From CBDBND01 sp965262665 (GTDB lineage: Bacteria > Pseudomonadota > Alphaproteobacteria > Rhodospirillales > Rhodospirillaceae), in assembly GCA_965262665.1 (NCBI GenBank), contig CBDHFR010000003.1:1198088-1262087 (forward strand): 64,000 nt of DNA, written 5' to 3'. Made by a program: the position numbers and the translations under genes. Shown here one piece after another: positions 26,546 to 35,156 of this stretch; within the stretch, counting starts at the first letter, position 1, and every line of letters begins with the position of its first letter. The notes under the pieces were generated by a model. The model was not told the DNA's origin, made no database searches, and worked only from the letters and a program-made list of their open reading frames with translations.

Positions 26546-27262
26546 TTAACAGAAGGCACTCTCCATTTTACCGGTACCAGTCCAATCAGCCGGGAGAGTC
26601 CCCAACGCAACAAACCGGCTATGAGGTTGCTTACCCGCCGCCGTCCTTAAGGCTGCAACCATCCGCTCCCCGGTGGTTTCCGGCCATTGGGCAGGCTCAT
26701 CGGCTAGGACCAAAACAGGTGCCCGGCCATGCGCTCGCCTAGGATCACTGGCCACACAGACCACTTTCGCGCCCGTCACGCGATCCTCGATCCGGCATTG
26801 CTGCGCCGTGTCCCACACCTTCCACCGCTTGCGGTCATCTAACTTGTCACCCATGAACGCAACCACATGCTCAAAAGCGATTCGGCTTTGTTCGAATGAA
26901 CTGGCAACGATGATGGTCTCGCCTCTTGGCACCATCAAAGGCCCGTCCAATGTGGCGCACGCGATACCGCTTAACAGTGCCGTCTTACCATTGCCACGAG
27001 CTACACTCAGGGCTGCTGACTGGACTCCAGGTGCAAAGGCACCCCGCACAAAGTCACGTTGCCAGGGTAGGACCTGAAAACGCTTTCCGGCTAACCGGCC
27101 CTGAGTGACGGTCAATCCCTTGAGATAGGCCAGGAGCGCAGCCGGATCGGCGTCCTTTTCATCCTGTTCGTTCCTCCCCACCACGATATTGGTAAACGCC
27201 CCCCCTTGTCCTCGCAGGGTCCCGCTAACCTGTTGATTCCCTTTGATTATTTGAAACGGCAT
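26546..27262 (-). pseudogene. Phage terminase large subunit TerL, N-terminal two-fifths
   Basis: 238 codons. ATPase features: WQRDFVRGAFAPGVQSAALS, VARGNGKTALLSGIACATLD (Walker A-like), VLVLADEPAQWPETTGERMV (Walker B-like DEPAQ) and RFVALGTLPADW. The gene is cut by IS3 copy 1 at about 26587, so the nuclease domain is lost. A related fragment with the same leader lies at 12258. Packaging motor of the HK97-type module. Confidence 0.85.
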
Positions 27263-27612
27263 GGTGAATCACCCTTGAAAATTCGTAGGACCTACACCGC
27301 TCTTGGACCGCTAGGCCAGATTAAGAGGGGAACTCAAACGGTGTAGGCCACTACTCCGCACAACCACTGGTGGGCGGCACCCATGGCAGCGCGAATGAGA
27401 GGCGGGAGGGGTTGCAGACAATTGGTAAATCTACAACCTCCCTCCCTAGGCGCTGGGGCGTAGTCACCCACACCAGCACTTTTGAATAACAAGGAGGAGG
27501 CCGCAGGGATTTGGGAAACCACGACCCCCCCCCAGGGTAGCCGGGAGAGCGGATCGGAACGCCCTCCCGACTGAGGGGAACGAATAGCAGCTTGTCTGGG
27601 AAGAGAGCATTA
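27263..27612. other. Gap between portal and TerL, no clear gene
   Basis: 350 bases with a run of nine C (plus strand) at about 27525-27533. Three minus-strand frames are open for 60-100 codons but none looks like a known protein. A small terminase subunit or HNH gene would be expected by position; the homopolymer may hide a frameshift. The conserved leader of TerL lies at 27263-27300. Confidence 0.4.
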
Positions 27613-28659
27613 CTAATCATCCCCCAATAATATGCCGGATGCTGCTGCTGCATCGGCTAAACTCATGCCACCATCAACAAGACTCTTGAACGATCTTGCA
27701 CGCCCTTGAATATCCGCCGCACTGAGTGAGCGGAAGTCAAACGAGACATTAGGGTTTAGCTTGGCCCTTGCTTCACTCTCTATCACTCTTGGAATTGGTT
27801 GAATTGTTGAATGAATGAATTGCCGGAACGCCTCGCGTGCGCCCGAAGCCTGTCCCCCAGTGGCGAACATGGACGGCGGCACGCCCAAGGCCGCTAAAAC
27901 CTGCTCATGGGTATCGTTGCGCAGTTTTATTAGGCTATCAGGTGGGTTTGCCCCTATACGTTTGCTTGTCCAATCGCCGCCCGCTGGCCTTGCATCCTCG
28001 CCCCAAGAGCGCAGCATCGAAGGAACCAACTTAGTCCGGCCTTTCGATAACTTAAGATCATCCGCAAGACGTTTAACGGCCTCTTCGCCAAGATTGTCGA
28101 GCGGAGCAGGGAGGACATATCCAGACGGGCCGCCCGATTCTTGGGATAAGGCTTGATCCGTATTTGCAAGAGCAGTGGCAGTGAAACCGGCTAGGGTGAG
28201 GGGGGATATTCCTTTATGAGGCTGGACCGGATTGGCGTTGATCTTTGGATGGAATACTTGCTCGCCAGGGACCGTTATTGACTGGTGATAGTCAGGCCCC
28301 GGAATCTCTAAACGATACCTCCATAAGCGCGAATCAGTACCCCTCCCGGTTATGTCCCATGACCCCGCACGGACCAAAACAACGGCCCCGTTTTCTACCT
28401 CGATCAACCATACTGATTCACCGTGAGTGACAAGAGAACTCCCGACCTCATGTAAGACACTCGGGTTTAGCCCTGTTTCGTCTATTCCAGGCTTTACAGT
28501 GCTCCCGGCAAAGGATCGCCCCCATAGCCCGGCACAAGTAGAAGCAGCCCCAGTAAGCCTAGGATCGGCCTTTGCAGAACCTTGAGCACTGCTTAACATC
28601 AAGCCTAATATGGCGTCGGTATAGCCTTCCCGGTGTTCTGTCTTGCTGAAAGGCCACAT
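27613..28659 (-). CDS. Phage portal protein (HK97-like)
   Basis: About 348 residues from MWPFSKTEHREGYTDAILGL (ATG 28659; a longer start at 28698 is open). It shows the portal order: SVWLIEVENGAVVLVRAGSW, then GEQVFHPKINANPVQPHKGI, SPLTLAGFTATALANTDQAL and the C-terminal HEQVLAALGVPPSMFA...ASGAREAFRQFIHSTIQPI typical of HK97 portal proteins. It forms the dodecameric ring through which DNA enters the head. It starts 3 bases from the connector gene. Confidence 0.87.
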   Translation of the reverse strand: MWPFSKTEHREGYTDAILGLMLSSAQGSAKADPRLTGAASTCAGLWGRSFAGSTVKPGIDETGLNPSVLHEVGSSLVTHGESVWLIEVENGAVVLVRAGSWDITGRGTDSRLWRYRLEIPGPDYHQSITVPGEQVFHPKINANPVQPHKGISPLTLAGFTATALANTDQALSQESGGPSGYVLPAPLDNLGEEAVKRLADDLKLSKGRTKLVPSMLRSWGEDARPAGGDWTSKRIGANPPDSLIKLRNDTHEQVLAALGVPPSMFATGGQASGAREAFRQFIHSTIQPIPRVIESEARAKLNPNVSFDFRSLSAADIQGRARSFKSLVDGGMSLADAAAASGILLGDD

Positions 28660-28661
28660 GA

Positions 28662-29009
28662 CTACGCCTGCCCCTCTTGCTCGCCCAAGAGCACACAAGG
28701 TCGCTTAATAAAATCGCTCAACAGCAGTGCCGCACCTGAATTTATCCAGGCGTTGACGTGGCTGGTATAACCGGGAGCGGTAGGCCGTTGCAGTATGTAG
28801 GCACCCAAGGTCACGATTGATTGATTCCGGATACCGTGGGGAGTATCAGCAATAGTCCGAGCGTCAATGATGGTCCGCACACTGTCGAACAACATGCGAG
28901 TTTCATTGCCGCTTGAGTCTTCGGGCAATTGATCGGGGTTTGAGTTTTTTCCTATTAAAACCCCGAACTCCGCCGCCGTTATCTCAGCCGTTGTTGAGTA
29001 AGTAATCAT
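28662..29009 (-). CDS. Head-tail connector-like protein
   Basis: 115 residues, begins MITYSTTAEITAAEFGVLIG. Small helical protein next to the portal gene, spaced 2-3 bases from both neighbours, in the position of the gp6-like/adaptor protein of HK97 modules. Family assignment is from size and context rather than a decisive motif. Confidence 0.5.
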   Translation of the reverse strand: MITYSTTAEITAAEFGVLIGKNSNPDQLPEDSSGNETRMLFDSVRTIIDARTIADTPHGIRNQSIVTLGAYILQRPTAPGYTSHVNAWINSGAALLLSDFIKRPCVLLGEQEGQA

Positions 29010-29010
29010 G

Positions 29011-29325
29011 TCAAAACCTCAACAACTGAGGGTTATTTCGTTGCTGCATGATCTTGGCAATAGGCCAGCCTTCTACATCACTCGCGCCTACCAGGACCGC
29101 CTTAAGATGCACCTTGGAATAGACCGCAACCCCGTCTTTTTCCTCATACTCCGATAGCTCTTGGTCAAAAACCGGGCGAGTTAGGAGGTTTACTGAGGTT
29201 GCAGTCGCAACTAAATCTTTTGTAGCGGTGGAACTCGGCAACCGTGCGATCACTCGCAGTGCATCTGGACCTGCACCGCAAAAGTGGAGAGTTACCTTCT
29301 CACCTAAGCCGCCATACTTTCGCAC
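29011..29325 (-). CDS. Hypothetical phage structural protein, 5' end cut by IS3
   Basis: 104 codons from a GTG at the very edge of IS3 copy 2, so the true start was probably lost. Sequence: LGEKVTLHFCGAGPDALRVI then LLTRPVFDQELSEYEEKDGV. Likely a head-tail adaptor or stopper; I cannot assign it. It is one base from the connector gene. Confidence 0.4.
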   Translation of the reverse strand: MRKYGGLGEKVTLHFCGAGPDALRVIARLPSSTATKDLVATATSVNLLTRPVFDQELSEYEEKDGVAVYSKVHLKAVLVGASDVEGWPIAKIMQQRNNPQLLRF

Positions 29326-30161
29326 TTCACCGGACTGATGCTGCCCAGATATGAATGGCGACGACGCGGATTATAAAATCCATTGATATAATGGAACAGG
29401 GCGTTTTGTGCCTGTTCCCTGGTTTCATAGTGTTCCCTCCATATTAATTCTGCTTTCAATGATTTGAAGAACGTTTCTACAGTCGCATTGCCATAGCAAT
29501 TCCCTTTGCCAGACATCGAAGAGAGAAAGCCGTGGTCTTTGAGAAGTTTCCGGTAATCGTTGGAGCAATACTGCGAGCCACGATCAGAATGATGAATGAC
29601 CCCTGGTGGCGGTTGTCGCAATGCAATGGCCCTTTTCAGAGCCTTGATCGGCAAATCCCGTTTGAGCCTGTCGCTGACGGCCCAGCCAATGACACGGCGT
29701 GAATACAAATCGATGATCACCGCAAGATACAGCCAGCCCGCTGCCGTCCAGAGATAGCTGATATCACCGGCCCATTTCTGGTTTGGTCCCGTGGCCTGAA
29801 AATCTCCATCCAGAAGGTTGGGAGCTATGTTGTGGTTGTGATTACTGTTTGTCGTGCGTTTGAATTTATGAGTTCTGACGATGCGAATATCGTTCTCCCG
29901 CATCAACCGCCCGACCCGGCGTTCACCAATGACGCTGCCTTGATCCCTGAGTTCATCAGTCATTCGCTGGCGACCATAGGCCCGATAATTACGGGCATGT
30001 TCGGCACGAATATGGGCCAAATAGACCCTGTCGTCGCGTTGGCGCTGACTGGCAGGGCGAGACACCCAAGCGTAGTAGCCGCTTTCACTGACCCTCAGGA
30101 CTTTGCACATCCTGCAGATTGAAAAATTGGCCTTCTCCTTTGCGATGAAATGAAACCTCAT
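29304..30161 (-). CDS. IS3-family transposase OrfB (copy 2)
   Basis: 285 residues. HTH_21 part with RMCKVLRVSESGYYAWVSRP; the rve domain shows D in NQKWAGDISYLWTAAGW, D in AVIIDLYSRRVIGWAVSDRL and E in CYGNATVETFFKSLKAELIW. It overlaps orfA by 4 bases; an AAAAAAG slippery site in the end of orfA suggests a fused OrfAB by -1 frameshifting. The last residues (KCESMAA) come from DNA outside the element. All three catalytic acids are present. Confidence 0.92.
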   Translation of the reverse strand: MRFHFIAKEKANFSICRMCKVLRVSESGYYAWVSRPASQRQRDDRVYLAHIRAEHARNYRAYGRQRMTDELRDQGSVIGERRVGRLMRENDIRIVRTHKFKRTTNSNHNHNIAPNLLDGDFQATGPNQKWAGDISYLWTAAGWLYLAVIIDLYSRRVIGWAVSDRLKRDLPIKALKRAIALRQPPPGVIHHSDRGSQYCSNDYRKLLKDHGFLSSMSGKGNCYGNATVETFFKSLKAELIWREHYETREQAQNALFHYINGFYNPRRRHSYLGSISPVKCESMAA

Positions 30162-30500
30162 CGGCTTTGGCTGGCGAAGAAGGCCGTCGCTTTTTTTAAA
30201 ATGTCCCGCTCCTCACGCAATGTCCTGTTCTCCTTGCAAAGGCGAGCCAATTCCTTGTCTTTATCATTATGAGGGCCGGACAGCAGCTCAGTGTGCTTAT
30301 GAGCGGTAATCCACTTGCCTAATGTAGACAGGCCAATGCCAAGATCGGCGGCAACTTGCTTGTGTGATAGCCCGCTCGTCAATGCAATCCGAACGGCTTC
30401 AGAACGAAATTCCTCAGTTCTTCCGATACCCATATGGGCCTCCTGTTGAGTTTAAACTTTAACAGAAGGCACTCTCCATTTTACCGGTACCAGTCCAATC
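29330..30500 (-). mobile_element. IS3-family element copy 2, complete
   Basis: 1.17 kb. Ends CCGGACTG.TGC (left) and, in reverse complement, TTGGACTGGTAC (right) form imperfect inverted repeats. It carries orfA and orfB in the usual overlapping arrangement. It separates the protease gene from the rest of the capsid module. No target duplication is obvious. Confidence 0.8.
30158..30433 (-). CDS. IS3-family OrfA (copy 2)
   Basis: 91 residues, identical to 26245-26520. N-terminal HTH (LSHKQVAADLGIGLSTLGKW) and a C-terminal coiled-coil. It starts MGIGRTEEFRSEAV after GGAGGCCCAT (minus strand), a good ribosome-binding site. It binds the IS ends and is normally joined to OrfB by frameshifting. Confidence 0.9.
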   Translation of the reverse strand: MGIGRTEEFRSEAVRIALTSGLSHKQVAADLGIGLSTLGKWITAHKHTELLSGPHNDKDKELARLCKENRTLREERDILKKATAFFASQSR

Positions 30501-31174
30501 GTTACCTTTTGCCAGTGTGAGGGCTTACCTTTTGCCAGTGTGAGGGACCCCTTTTTATTGCTCGCCAGGGCACTAGAGAACGTGTCTCTAATCAGTAGAA
30601 CGTCCCTTGCATTGTCATCGCTTAGAGCCTCATCAAAGGCTCCCGGCTGAAAACTGACTTGATCGCACTCGCCACGGTGACAGCGACAAGTCATCGTCTT
30701 GTTGAACGGGATTGATCCGGTTAGCCTTGCCCCAACTGCTCGCGCCTCGACTTTGGATTGCTGGTAAGAGGGGGATTGAACTAGGCCAATTCCCGCCAAT
30801 GACGCTCGCTCGATCACCCTTACATCATCGTCTACGCGCTCACTGTTGGCCGTGAACTCGATTGAAAAACCTTTGAGCACGCCAGAACGGACCTCAGCCA
30901 GGGCTTTGTCAGCGAGCGGGATTTGAGGTAACACGGCTTCAATATTTAAGGCTGATTCAGTGTCTCGCAGGGTAAGGCCCCCGTTCTCCGTATGGGCGAG
31001 AATCCGCGTAGCATCATGTTGATAATCAAGCCACAAGGTCCCGCCCATTATCATTGATCCGGGCTCAAACCTTTCCCTATGGGACGGACTCACGTCACCA
31101 TATTTTAAGGCAGTGCCGATCAAGCGCCGACCTTCCGGCCGGACCTCAGTTCCAGAATTAAGCCGCTCCCTCAT
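30452..31174 (-). pseudogene. HK97-family prohead protease, 3' end cut by IS3
   Basis: The first about 160 residues carry the family pattern: IGTALKYGDVSPSHRERFEP, WLDYQHDATRILAHTENGGL (His of the catalytic set), ADKALAEVRSGVLKGFSIEF (catalytic Ser in 'GFS') and ASLAGIGLVQSPSYQQSKVE. It processes the scaffold and capsid precursor. The tail contains a duplicated SLTLAKGKPS block (from two 23-bp repeats at 30503-30547) and runs into IS3 copy 2. The major capsid gene is not seen. Confidence 0.82.
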
Positions 31175-31192
31175 GGCCGTGGTTCCCCCCGA

Positions 31193-31507
31193 TTAGGCGG
31201 AAACCCGGAAAGCGACCTGAGCGTAGGCATCCGGCTGGACTAGGAGAACATCACCCACCAAGACTGACACGGTAAAATATCTCTCACCCTTCCGGCCCCC
31301 TGTATAAATGTCATCGACACTCAGATATCCCCACTGAGGCGCAACCGCCGTCCGCATTGACCGGCCTTTACGGCAGGCAATAGCTTGCTGAGTATGCGTT
31401 GCCTTGGCTGGCATCCGTTTATTGGTCCACCAGCCAGCAGTGTGCTGCTTGCGTGTCTTGCGCCGAATATCCCGAACCGTTCTCTCCGCCGGGTCGTTCT
31501 TGCTCAT
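31193..31507 (-). CDS. Hypothetical protein of the capsid module
   Basis: About 104 residues from MSKNDPAERTVRDIRRKTRK (ATG 31507). Basic N terminus with GWWTNKRMPA, then GYLSVDDIYTGGRKGERYFT and a beta-rich end. It starts 19 bases upstream of the protease gene in the same direction. Family not recognised; could be a small phage structural or regulatory protein. Confidence 0.4.
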   Translation of the reverse strand: MSKNDPAERTVRDIRRKTRKQHTAGWWTNKRMPAKATHTQQAIACRKGRSMRTAVAPQWGYLSVDDIYTGGRKGERYFTVSVLVGDVLLVQPDAYAQVAFRVSA

Positions 31508-31513
31508 TAATTT

Positions 31514-31613
31514 CTGTCTCATCTTCGTTCCCTTCGGTCACTACGATGAGCCAGAAATCCTCCGTTATGCAATTACCTCAATTTGTCCCAAAGGCGCTGA
31601 CGTCAGACACAAG
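31514..31613. repeat. Inverted partner of the 25487 element end
   Basis: In reverse complement: TGTCTGACGTCAGCGCC..., GGGACA, TAACGGAGGATTTCTGGCTC, the same order of blocks as 25487-25579 (TGTC..GTCAG, GGGACAA, TAACGGAGGAT, CTGGCTC hairpin). It forms the right boundary of the IS3/capsid block and overlaps the upstream region of the 31193 gene. Confidence 0.5.
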
Positions 31614-31713
31614 TAATAGTTTGAGATTTCTAGGCTTATTTCCCGCAAATCCTCTGGTTTTGCCCTAGGTGGTGGTCTTAATATCCCCCGGACCGCGTTC
31701 TGGGGAGATACCA

Positions 31714-33009
31714 ATGCCAAAATTAAATGCCTTGCTGACCGGTCTTTGTGTGCTCGCTTTGACCCTTAATGTGTACGCAGAACCGGTAAGCCCGGAAGGG
31801 CACATTGCCGTCGGGCCCGATATCGCTCTCAACACCAATGGCGACATCGCCATCATGTGGATCGATCGGACGCCGGAGTTCAGCGGCGAACACGAAAACC
31901 ACGACCGGCACCTGTCTTACACCGACCTCTATGTCTCCACCTCAAAGGACGGCGGTCTGACCTTCGGAGAACCGGAAAAAGTCAATCACGGTTCGGGCGT
32001 GGTGTGGGGACAGTCGGTCAGCCGTCCGCGCATTGTCGGCTCAATGAACGGTACCTGGCACATCTCCTACGCGGCCAATGAAATCCATCCGACCATGGAC
32101 AAGCCAGCGCTCACCTCCCACTACACCCGCTCACTGGACGACGGAAAATCATTCGAAGCGCCCCGGCGGCTGTCCACCCTGACGGACGCGGACCTTAGCG
32201 ACATGATTCACGGTGGCTTTATGAGCGCGGCTGCCTTCCAGACCATCACCTCCGCACCCGACGGCAGCGTCCACCTGTTTTGGATCGACACACGGCATAT
32301 GACGCCGGAACAGAGTACCGGCGCTCTCTACGCCGCAGTGTCTCGCGATGGCGGCTCCACCTTCGGCGGGGATCAAGAATTGTTTACGTCTAACGTCTGC
32401 CCGTGCTGCCAGTTGATGGCGACCGCGGATGAGAATTCGGATATCTATGTGAGTCTCCGTAATGTCTCGGAAGACGGGCACCGCCAATCCACCGTGACCC
32501 GAATCGCACCCGATGGAAACATAAAGAGCGACCGCGTCGATACCGGCGGAGCGCCATGGCTGATTGACGCTTGCCCGCTGAAACCCACCGCGGTGGTGAC
32601 CCATGGGGATGCCGTATTCACAGCGGTGTACGGCGGTGGTGAAAAAGAGCCCGGCGTATTCTTTTCCTCGTCCATGGATGGTGGAGCGTCATTCTCCCGT
32701 GCCGTTCCCGTCCATGCGGACGCGCTTATTTCCGACGCCCCGTCGTTGGCGCTCAATGACAAATACGTTCTGCTGGCCTGGCACGGTAAAACTGATGGCC
32801 CGCGCCGGGCGTTCTACCGGATGTATGATTTGACGGGCGCGCCCATCGGCGGTGTCGGCGAGATCGCCTCCGGCGAAGGATATGCCTCAAACCCGGTGGT
32901 CATCACCCGGCCCGACAGGCAATTCCAATTGGCGTGGGAGCAGGACGACCGGATTTACACAGCGGTCTTGCCCGGCGCGCCGCAGGAAATCGAAGTTGGC
33001 TTGAGATAG
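31714..33009 (+). CDS. Secreted BNR/sialidase-fold protein with a CPCC motif
   Basis: About 431 residues from MPKLNALLTGLCVLALTLNV (signal peptide, cleavage near VYA-EP). Asp-box-like repeats are visible: STSKDGGLTFGEPE, SLDDGKSFEAPRR, SRDGGSTFGGDQE, SMDGGASFSRAV, giving a beta-propeller. NVCPCCQLMA is an unusual cysteine motif for a sialidase and may bind metal or accept disulfide exchange. The gene is followed after 4 bases by a TlpA-like thioredoxin, so a periplasmic redox or metal-handling role is more likely than true sialidase activity (inference). Confidence 0.75.
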   Translation: MPKLNALLTGLCVLALTLNVYAEPVSPEGHIAVGPDIALNTNGDIAIMWIDRTPEFSGEHENHDRHLSYTDLYVSTSKDGGLTFGEPEKVNHGSGVVWGQSVSRPRIVGSMNGTWHISYAANEIHPTMDKPALTSHYTRSLDDGKSFEAPRRLSTLTDADLSDMIHGGFMSAAAFQTITSAPDGSVHLFWIDTRHMTPEQSTGALYAAVSRDGGSTFGGDQELFTSNVCPCCQLMATADENSDIYVSLRNVSEDGHRQSTVTRIAPDGNIKSDRVDTGGAPWLIDACPLKPTAVVTHGDAVFTAVYGGGEKEPGVFFSSSMDGGASFSRAVPVHADALISDAPSLALNDKYVLLAWHGKTDGPRRAFYRMYDLTGAPIGGVGEIASGEGYASNPVVITRPDRQFQLAWEQDDRIYTAVLPGAPQEIEVGLR

Positions 33010-33013
33010 ATCC

Positions 33014-33529
33014 ATGCGTCATGGTCTATTGCGCTGTGTCGCAGCGGTGGTCCTGCTGATCGTGGGGCAGGTGCGGGCCGAGTCGGCCATTGAGCAGATC
33101 AGTCCCGATGCCCTCAAAGCGATTTTGCAGGAAGAGCGGGGTAACGTTGTGGTGCTCAATTTGTGGGCCACGTGGTGTGCACCGTGTCTCACAGAGATCC
33201 CTGACCTACAAAAGCTTGAAGCGGATATGGCTGATCAGAATGTCAGCCTTATTGGTATCGCTGTCGACGAGCCCCGCGGCAATACACGGCACATTGAGAC
33301 TATGCGCGATCAACGCTTTCCGGGGTTCCGCACCTATGCGCGGGACAATCGGGATACGGATTATCTGGTCAGCGTGGTCGATCCGGCTTGGAATGAAGTG
33401 GTGCCCACTACCTATATCATTGGCCGGGATGGCTCCGTGCAGACGCGGATACAGGGAAAAAAGTCACTGGATGCGTTTAAAGTTGCGGTTACCGAAGTTA
33501 TGAACGAGCCTGCACTTCCCAACCCCTGA
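33014..33529 (+). CDS. TlpA-like periplasmic thioredoxin
   Basis: 171 residues with an N-terminal signal (MRHGLLRCVAAVVLLIVGQV RA). The thioredoxin fold has VVVLNLWATWCAPCLTEIPD (active-site WCAPC) and the cis-proline region VVPTTYIIGRDGSV. Such proteins reduce disulfides in cytochrome or copper-protein assembly. It is co-transcribed with the upstream BNR protein, whose CPCC motif could be its client. Intact. Confidence 0.88.
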   Translation: MRHGLLRCVAAVVLLIVGQVRAESAIEQISPDALKAILQEERGNVVVLNLWATWCAPCLTEIPDLQKLEADMADQNVSLIGIAVDEPRGNTRHIETMRDQRFPGFRTYARDNRDTDYLVSVVDPAWNEVVPTTYIIGRDGSVQTRIQGKKSLDAFKVAVTEVMNEPALPNP

Positions 33530-33603
33530 ATGAGACGGCGACCGTCCGCGGGGGACCGCCACACTAACAGGGTAACTTATTGCTGATGGGCAGTAATATT
33601 GTT

Positions 33604-33787
33604 GGATGCAGAAATTCTGCTCCGTCCATGCCTCGATCCACAACCATTTCAACCACCAACGCCATCTCAACCGCCGCATTACCTTCAAACAAGCCCGCTG
33701 CTGCCCTGGCCGAGTGGCGTTAACTTGCAACCTGACAGCCCTCGATTGTAGGTTCTTAAGATCCGGTCCAGTTAGTTTGACAATGCC
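33604..33787 (+). pseudogene. IS6-family transposase C-terminus with its right terminal repeat
   Basis: QKFCSVHASIHNHFNHQRHL-NRR matches the end of IS6 transposases ('FTTVHASIHNHFNQ.RHL..R...K..R.AALAEW'); a small indel near 33700 shifts the frame and the original stop (GAGTGGCGTTAA) is at about 33723. About 60 bases later the element ends in AGTTAGTTTGACAATGCCC. This ties the CATTGTCA-tipped repeats of the window to an IS6-family parent. Confidence 0.7.
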
Positions 33788-34005
33788 CGCCGAGGTGTTT
33801 GCGGTAAACGGCTTCGACAAGGTTCTGACCGTTCTTGCCAATCGAGATGAAGATGACGCCATGATTAAAGATAAAAGTTAGATACGACATTTTCAGACTA
33901 ACTGGCTCCGACCTTTTCTATCTGAAAACTCCATCCACCGGGAATTGAAAAGGATTTACGCCTATTTCAAGCGGATGAGGTTTTCGAAAGGGACGGTCAA
34001 TTTTT

Positions 34006-35079
34006 CTAATCCAGTTCACAGACTAAAATGTTTGGTTCCGTTATTGAGCCGACGAGCAATAACCCTTTGTACCGTCCGCCAACACTTGAAGCCGAAAACA
34101 GGCGCCCATCGTTCTCAAATACGGTCTGCGGTGGGCCAAAGTGACCGTTTCGAACAGAGATACGTTGCACTTGAGAGGGTGCCGGTGACTTGACATCATT
34201 GATGTGGCGAATGAAAGAAAGAGTATTGGTATGATTGGCTATCCAAAGATCGCTGTTGGTATCCAAATCAATATTATCAACTAAATTATCTAACTGAATT
34301 TCAGTCTTCAAGTCGAGAAGAGAGCCATTCTCTGTAAGATTGTACACACGAATGGCTTTGCCCATAGTCTCTCCAACATACAACTTACCTTTGTTTTTGT
34401 CCGCATTGATACCACCCGAAGAACGAAGACCGTCAGCGACAATGGAAAACTTTACTCCGTCATAGAAAACTAAGGGGGATAAACCGATCCCAAAAAGCAT
34501 TTCGCCTATGCGTTCTATGACATTATCTGCCCCGGAATCATTCGCGATGTAAAATTTCCTCTCCGAAACTGCCACCAAATCATTAGGATGTGTAATGAGA
34601 GGGTCGGTCAGTGTTTCGATATGACTAAATTGTTCTTCACCTACTCGCTTAAAGAAGATTTCAATTCTTTCATCGACACCACCAGAATGGTTGATAACAA
34701 ACAGAGTCCGGTCTCCATTTTCATGGGTAAACAGGCTAATTCCATGGGGTCTAAACCCGTCTAAATTCTTTTCAATAGCTGTAACGGGAGAGAGATCGGT
34801 ATTGGAAAGATCCAGTTTAAGGATAGTGCCCGTTACTGCTTTTCCTTCGACCAGACCTCTTCTGTCCAATGCAGAAAGATAAGCAATACCTTCTTGATGA
34901 TCTATAGCAATATCTTCTGCACTGCCATGCCCTGTAGAGATCAACTGACAATTGCCAGGACTTTTGTTCACCGTCTCCCGAAAAGCGCCTCCCCGAAACA
35001 AAAAGAACAGTACTGAAAGACAAACAAGCAGGAGAATAACAACGCTTACCAAACCAATTATTTTGGAAACTCTTATCAT
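34006..35079 (-). CDS. Paraoxonase/arylesterase-like beta-propeller hydrolase
   Basis: 357 residues with an N-terminal membrane anchor or uncleaved signal (VSVVILLLVCLSVLFFLF). PON-family blocks in order: SAEDIAIDHQEGIAYLSALD, GFRPHGISLFTHENGDRTLF, VINHSGGVDERIEIF, DPLITHPNDLVAVSERKFYI (N-D calcium ligands), SSGGINADKNKGKLYVGETM, DNIDLDTNSDLWIANH, KGLLLVGSI. PON enzymes hydrolyse lactones and aryl esters. The gene is clearly more AT-rich than its neighbours and lies between IS6-like ends at 33787 and 35105, suggesting acquisition. Confidence 0.8.
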   Translation of the reverse strand: MIRVSKIIGLVSVVILLLVCLSVLFFLFRGGAFRETVNKSPGNCQLISTGHGSAEDIAIDHQEGIAYLSALDRRGLVEGKAVTGTILKLDLSNTDLSPVTAIEKNLDGFRPHGISLFTHENGDRTLFVINHSGGVDERIEIFFKRVGEEQFSHIETLTDPLITHPNDLVAVSERKFYIANDSGADNVIERIGEMLFGIGLSPLVFYDGVKFSIVADGLRSSGGINADKNKGKLYVGETMGKAIRVYNLTENGSLLDLKTEIQLDNLVDNIDLDTNSDLWIANHTNTLSFIRHINDVKSPAPSQVQRISVRNGHFGPPQTVFENDGRLFSASSVGGRYKGLLLVGSITEPNILVCELD

Positions 35080-35104
35080 CGGATTCCTCTGTCAGTGTCT
35101 TCTT

Positions 35105-35130
35105 GTGGGCATTGTCAGACTAACTGGCCC
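35105..35130 (+). repeat. IS6-like terminus
   Basis: GGGCATTGTCAGACTAACTG faces the end at 33787 across the PON-like gene. Body sequence extends to the right. Confidence 0.6.
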
Positions 35131-35156
35131 GGAGCAGAAGAAGCCATAATACAGGA

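Larger units (their letters stand above)
25687..26587 (-). mobile_element. IS3-family element copy 1, interrupted by an IS30 fragment
   Basis: OrfA (26245-26520) and the ends are practically identical to copy 2 (29330-30500), but about 540 bp of orfB (29572-30115 in copy 2) is replaced by about 280 bp of IS30 DNA. It is inserted in the TerL gene: the last TerL-frame residues (WTGTGKMESAFC) are read from the IS end. Confidence 0.8.

Noticed and set aside
26546..31507. An intact prophage
   Set aside because: No major capsid, tail, lysis or repressor genes; protease and TerL are cut by IS3.
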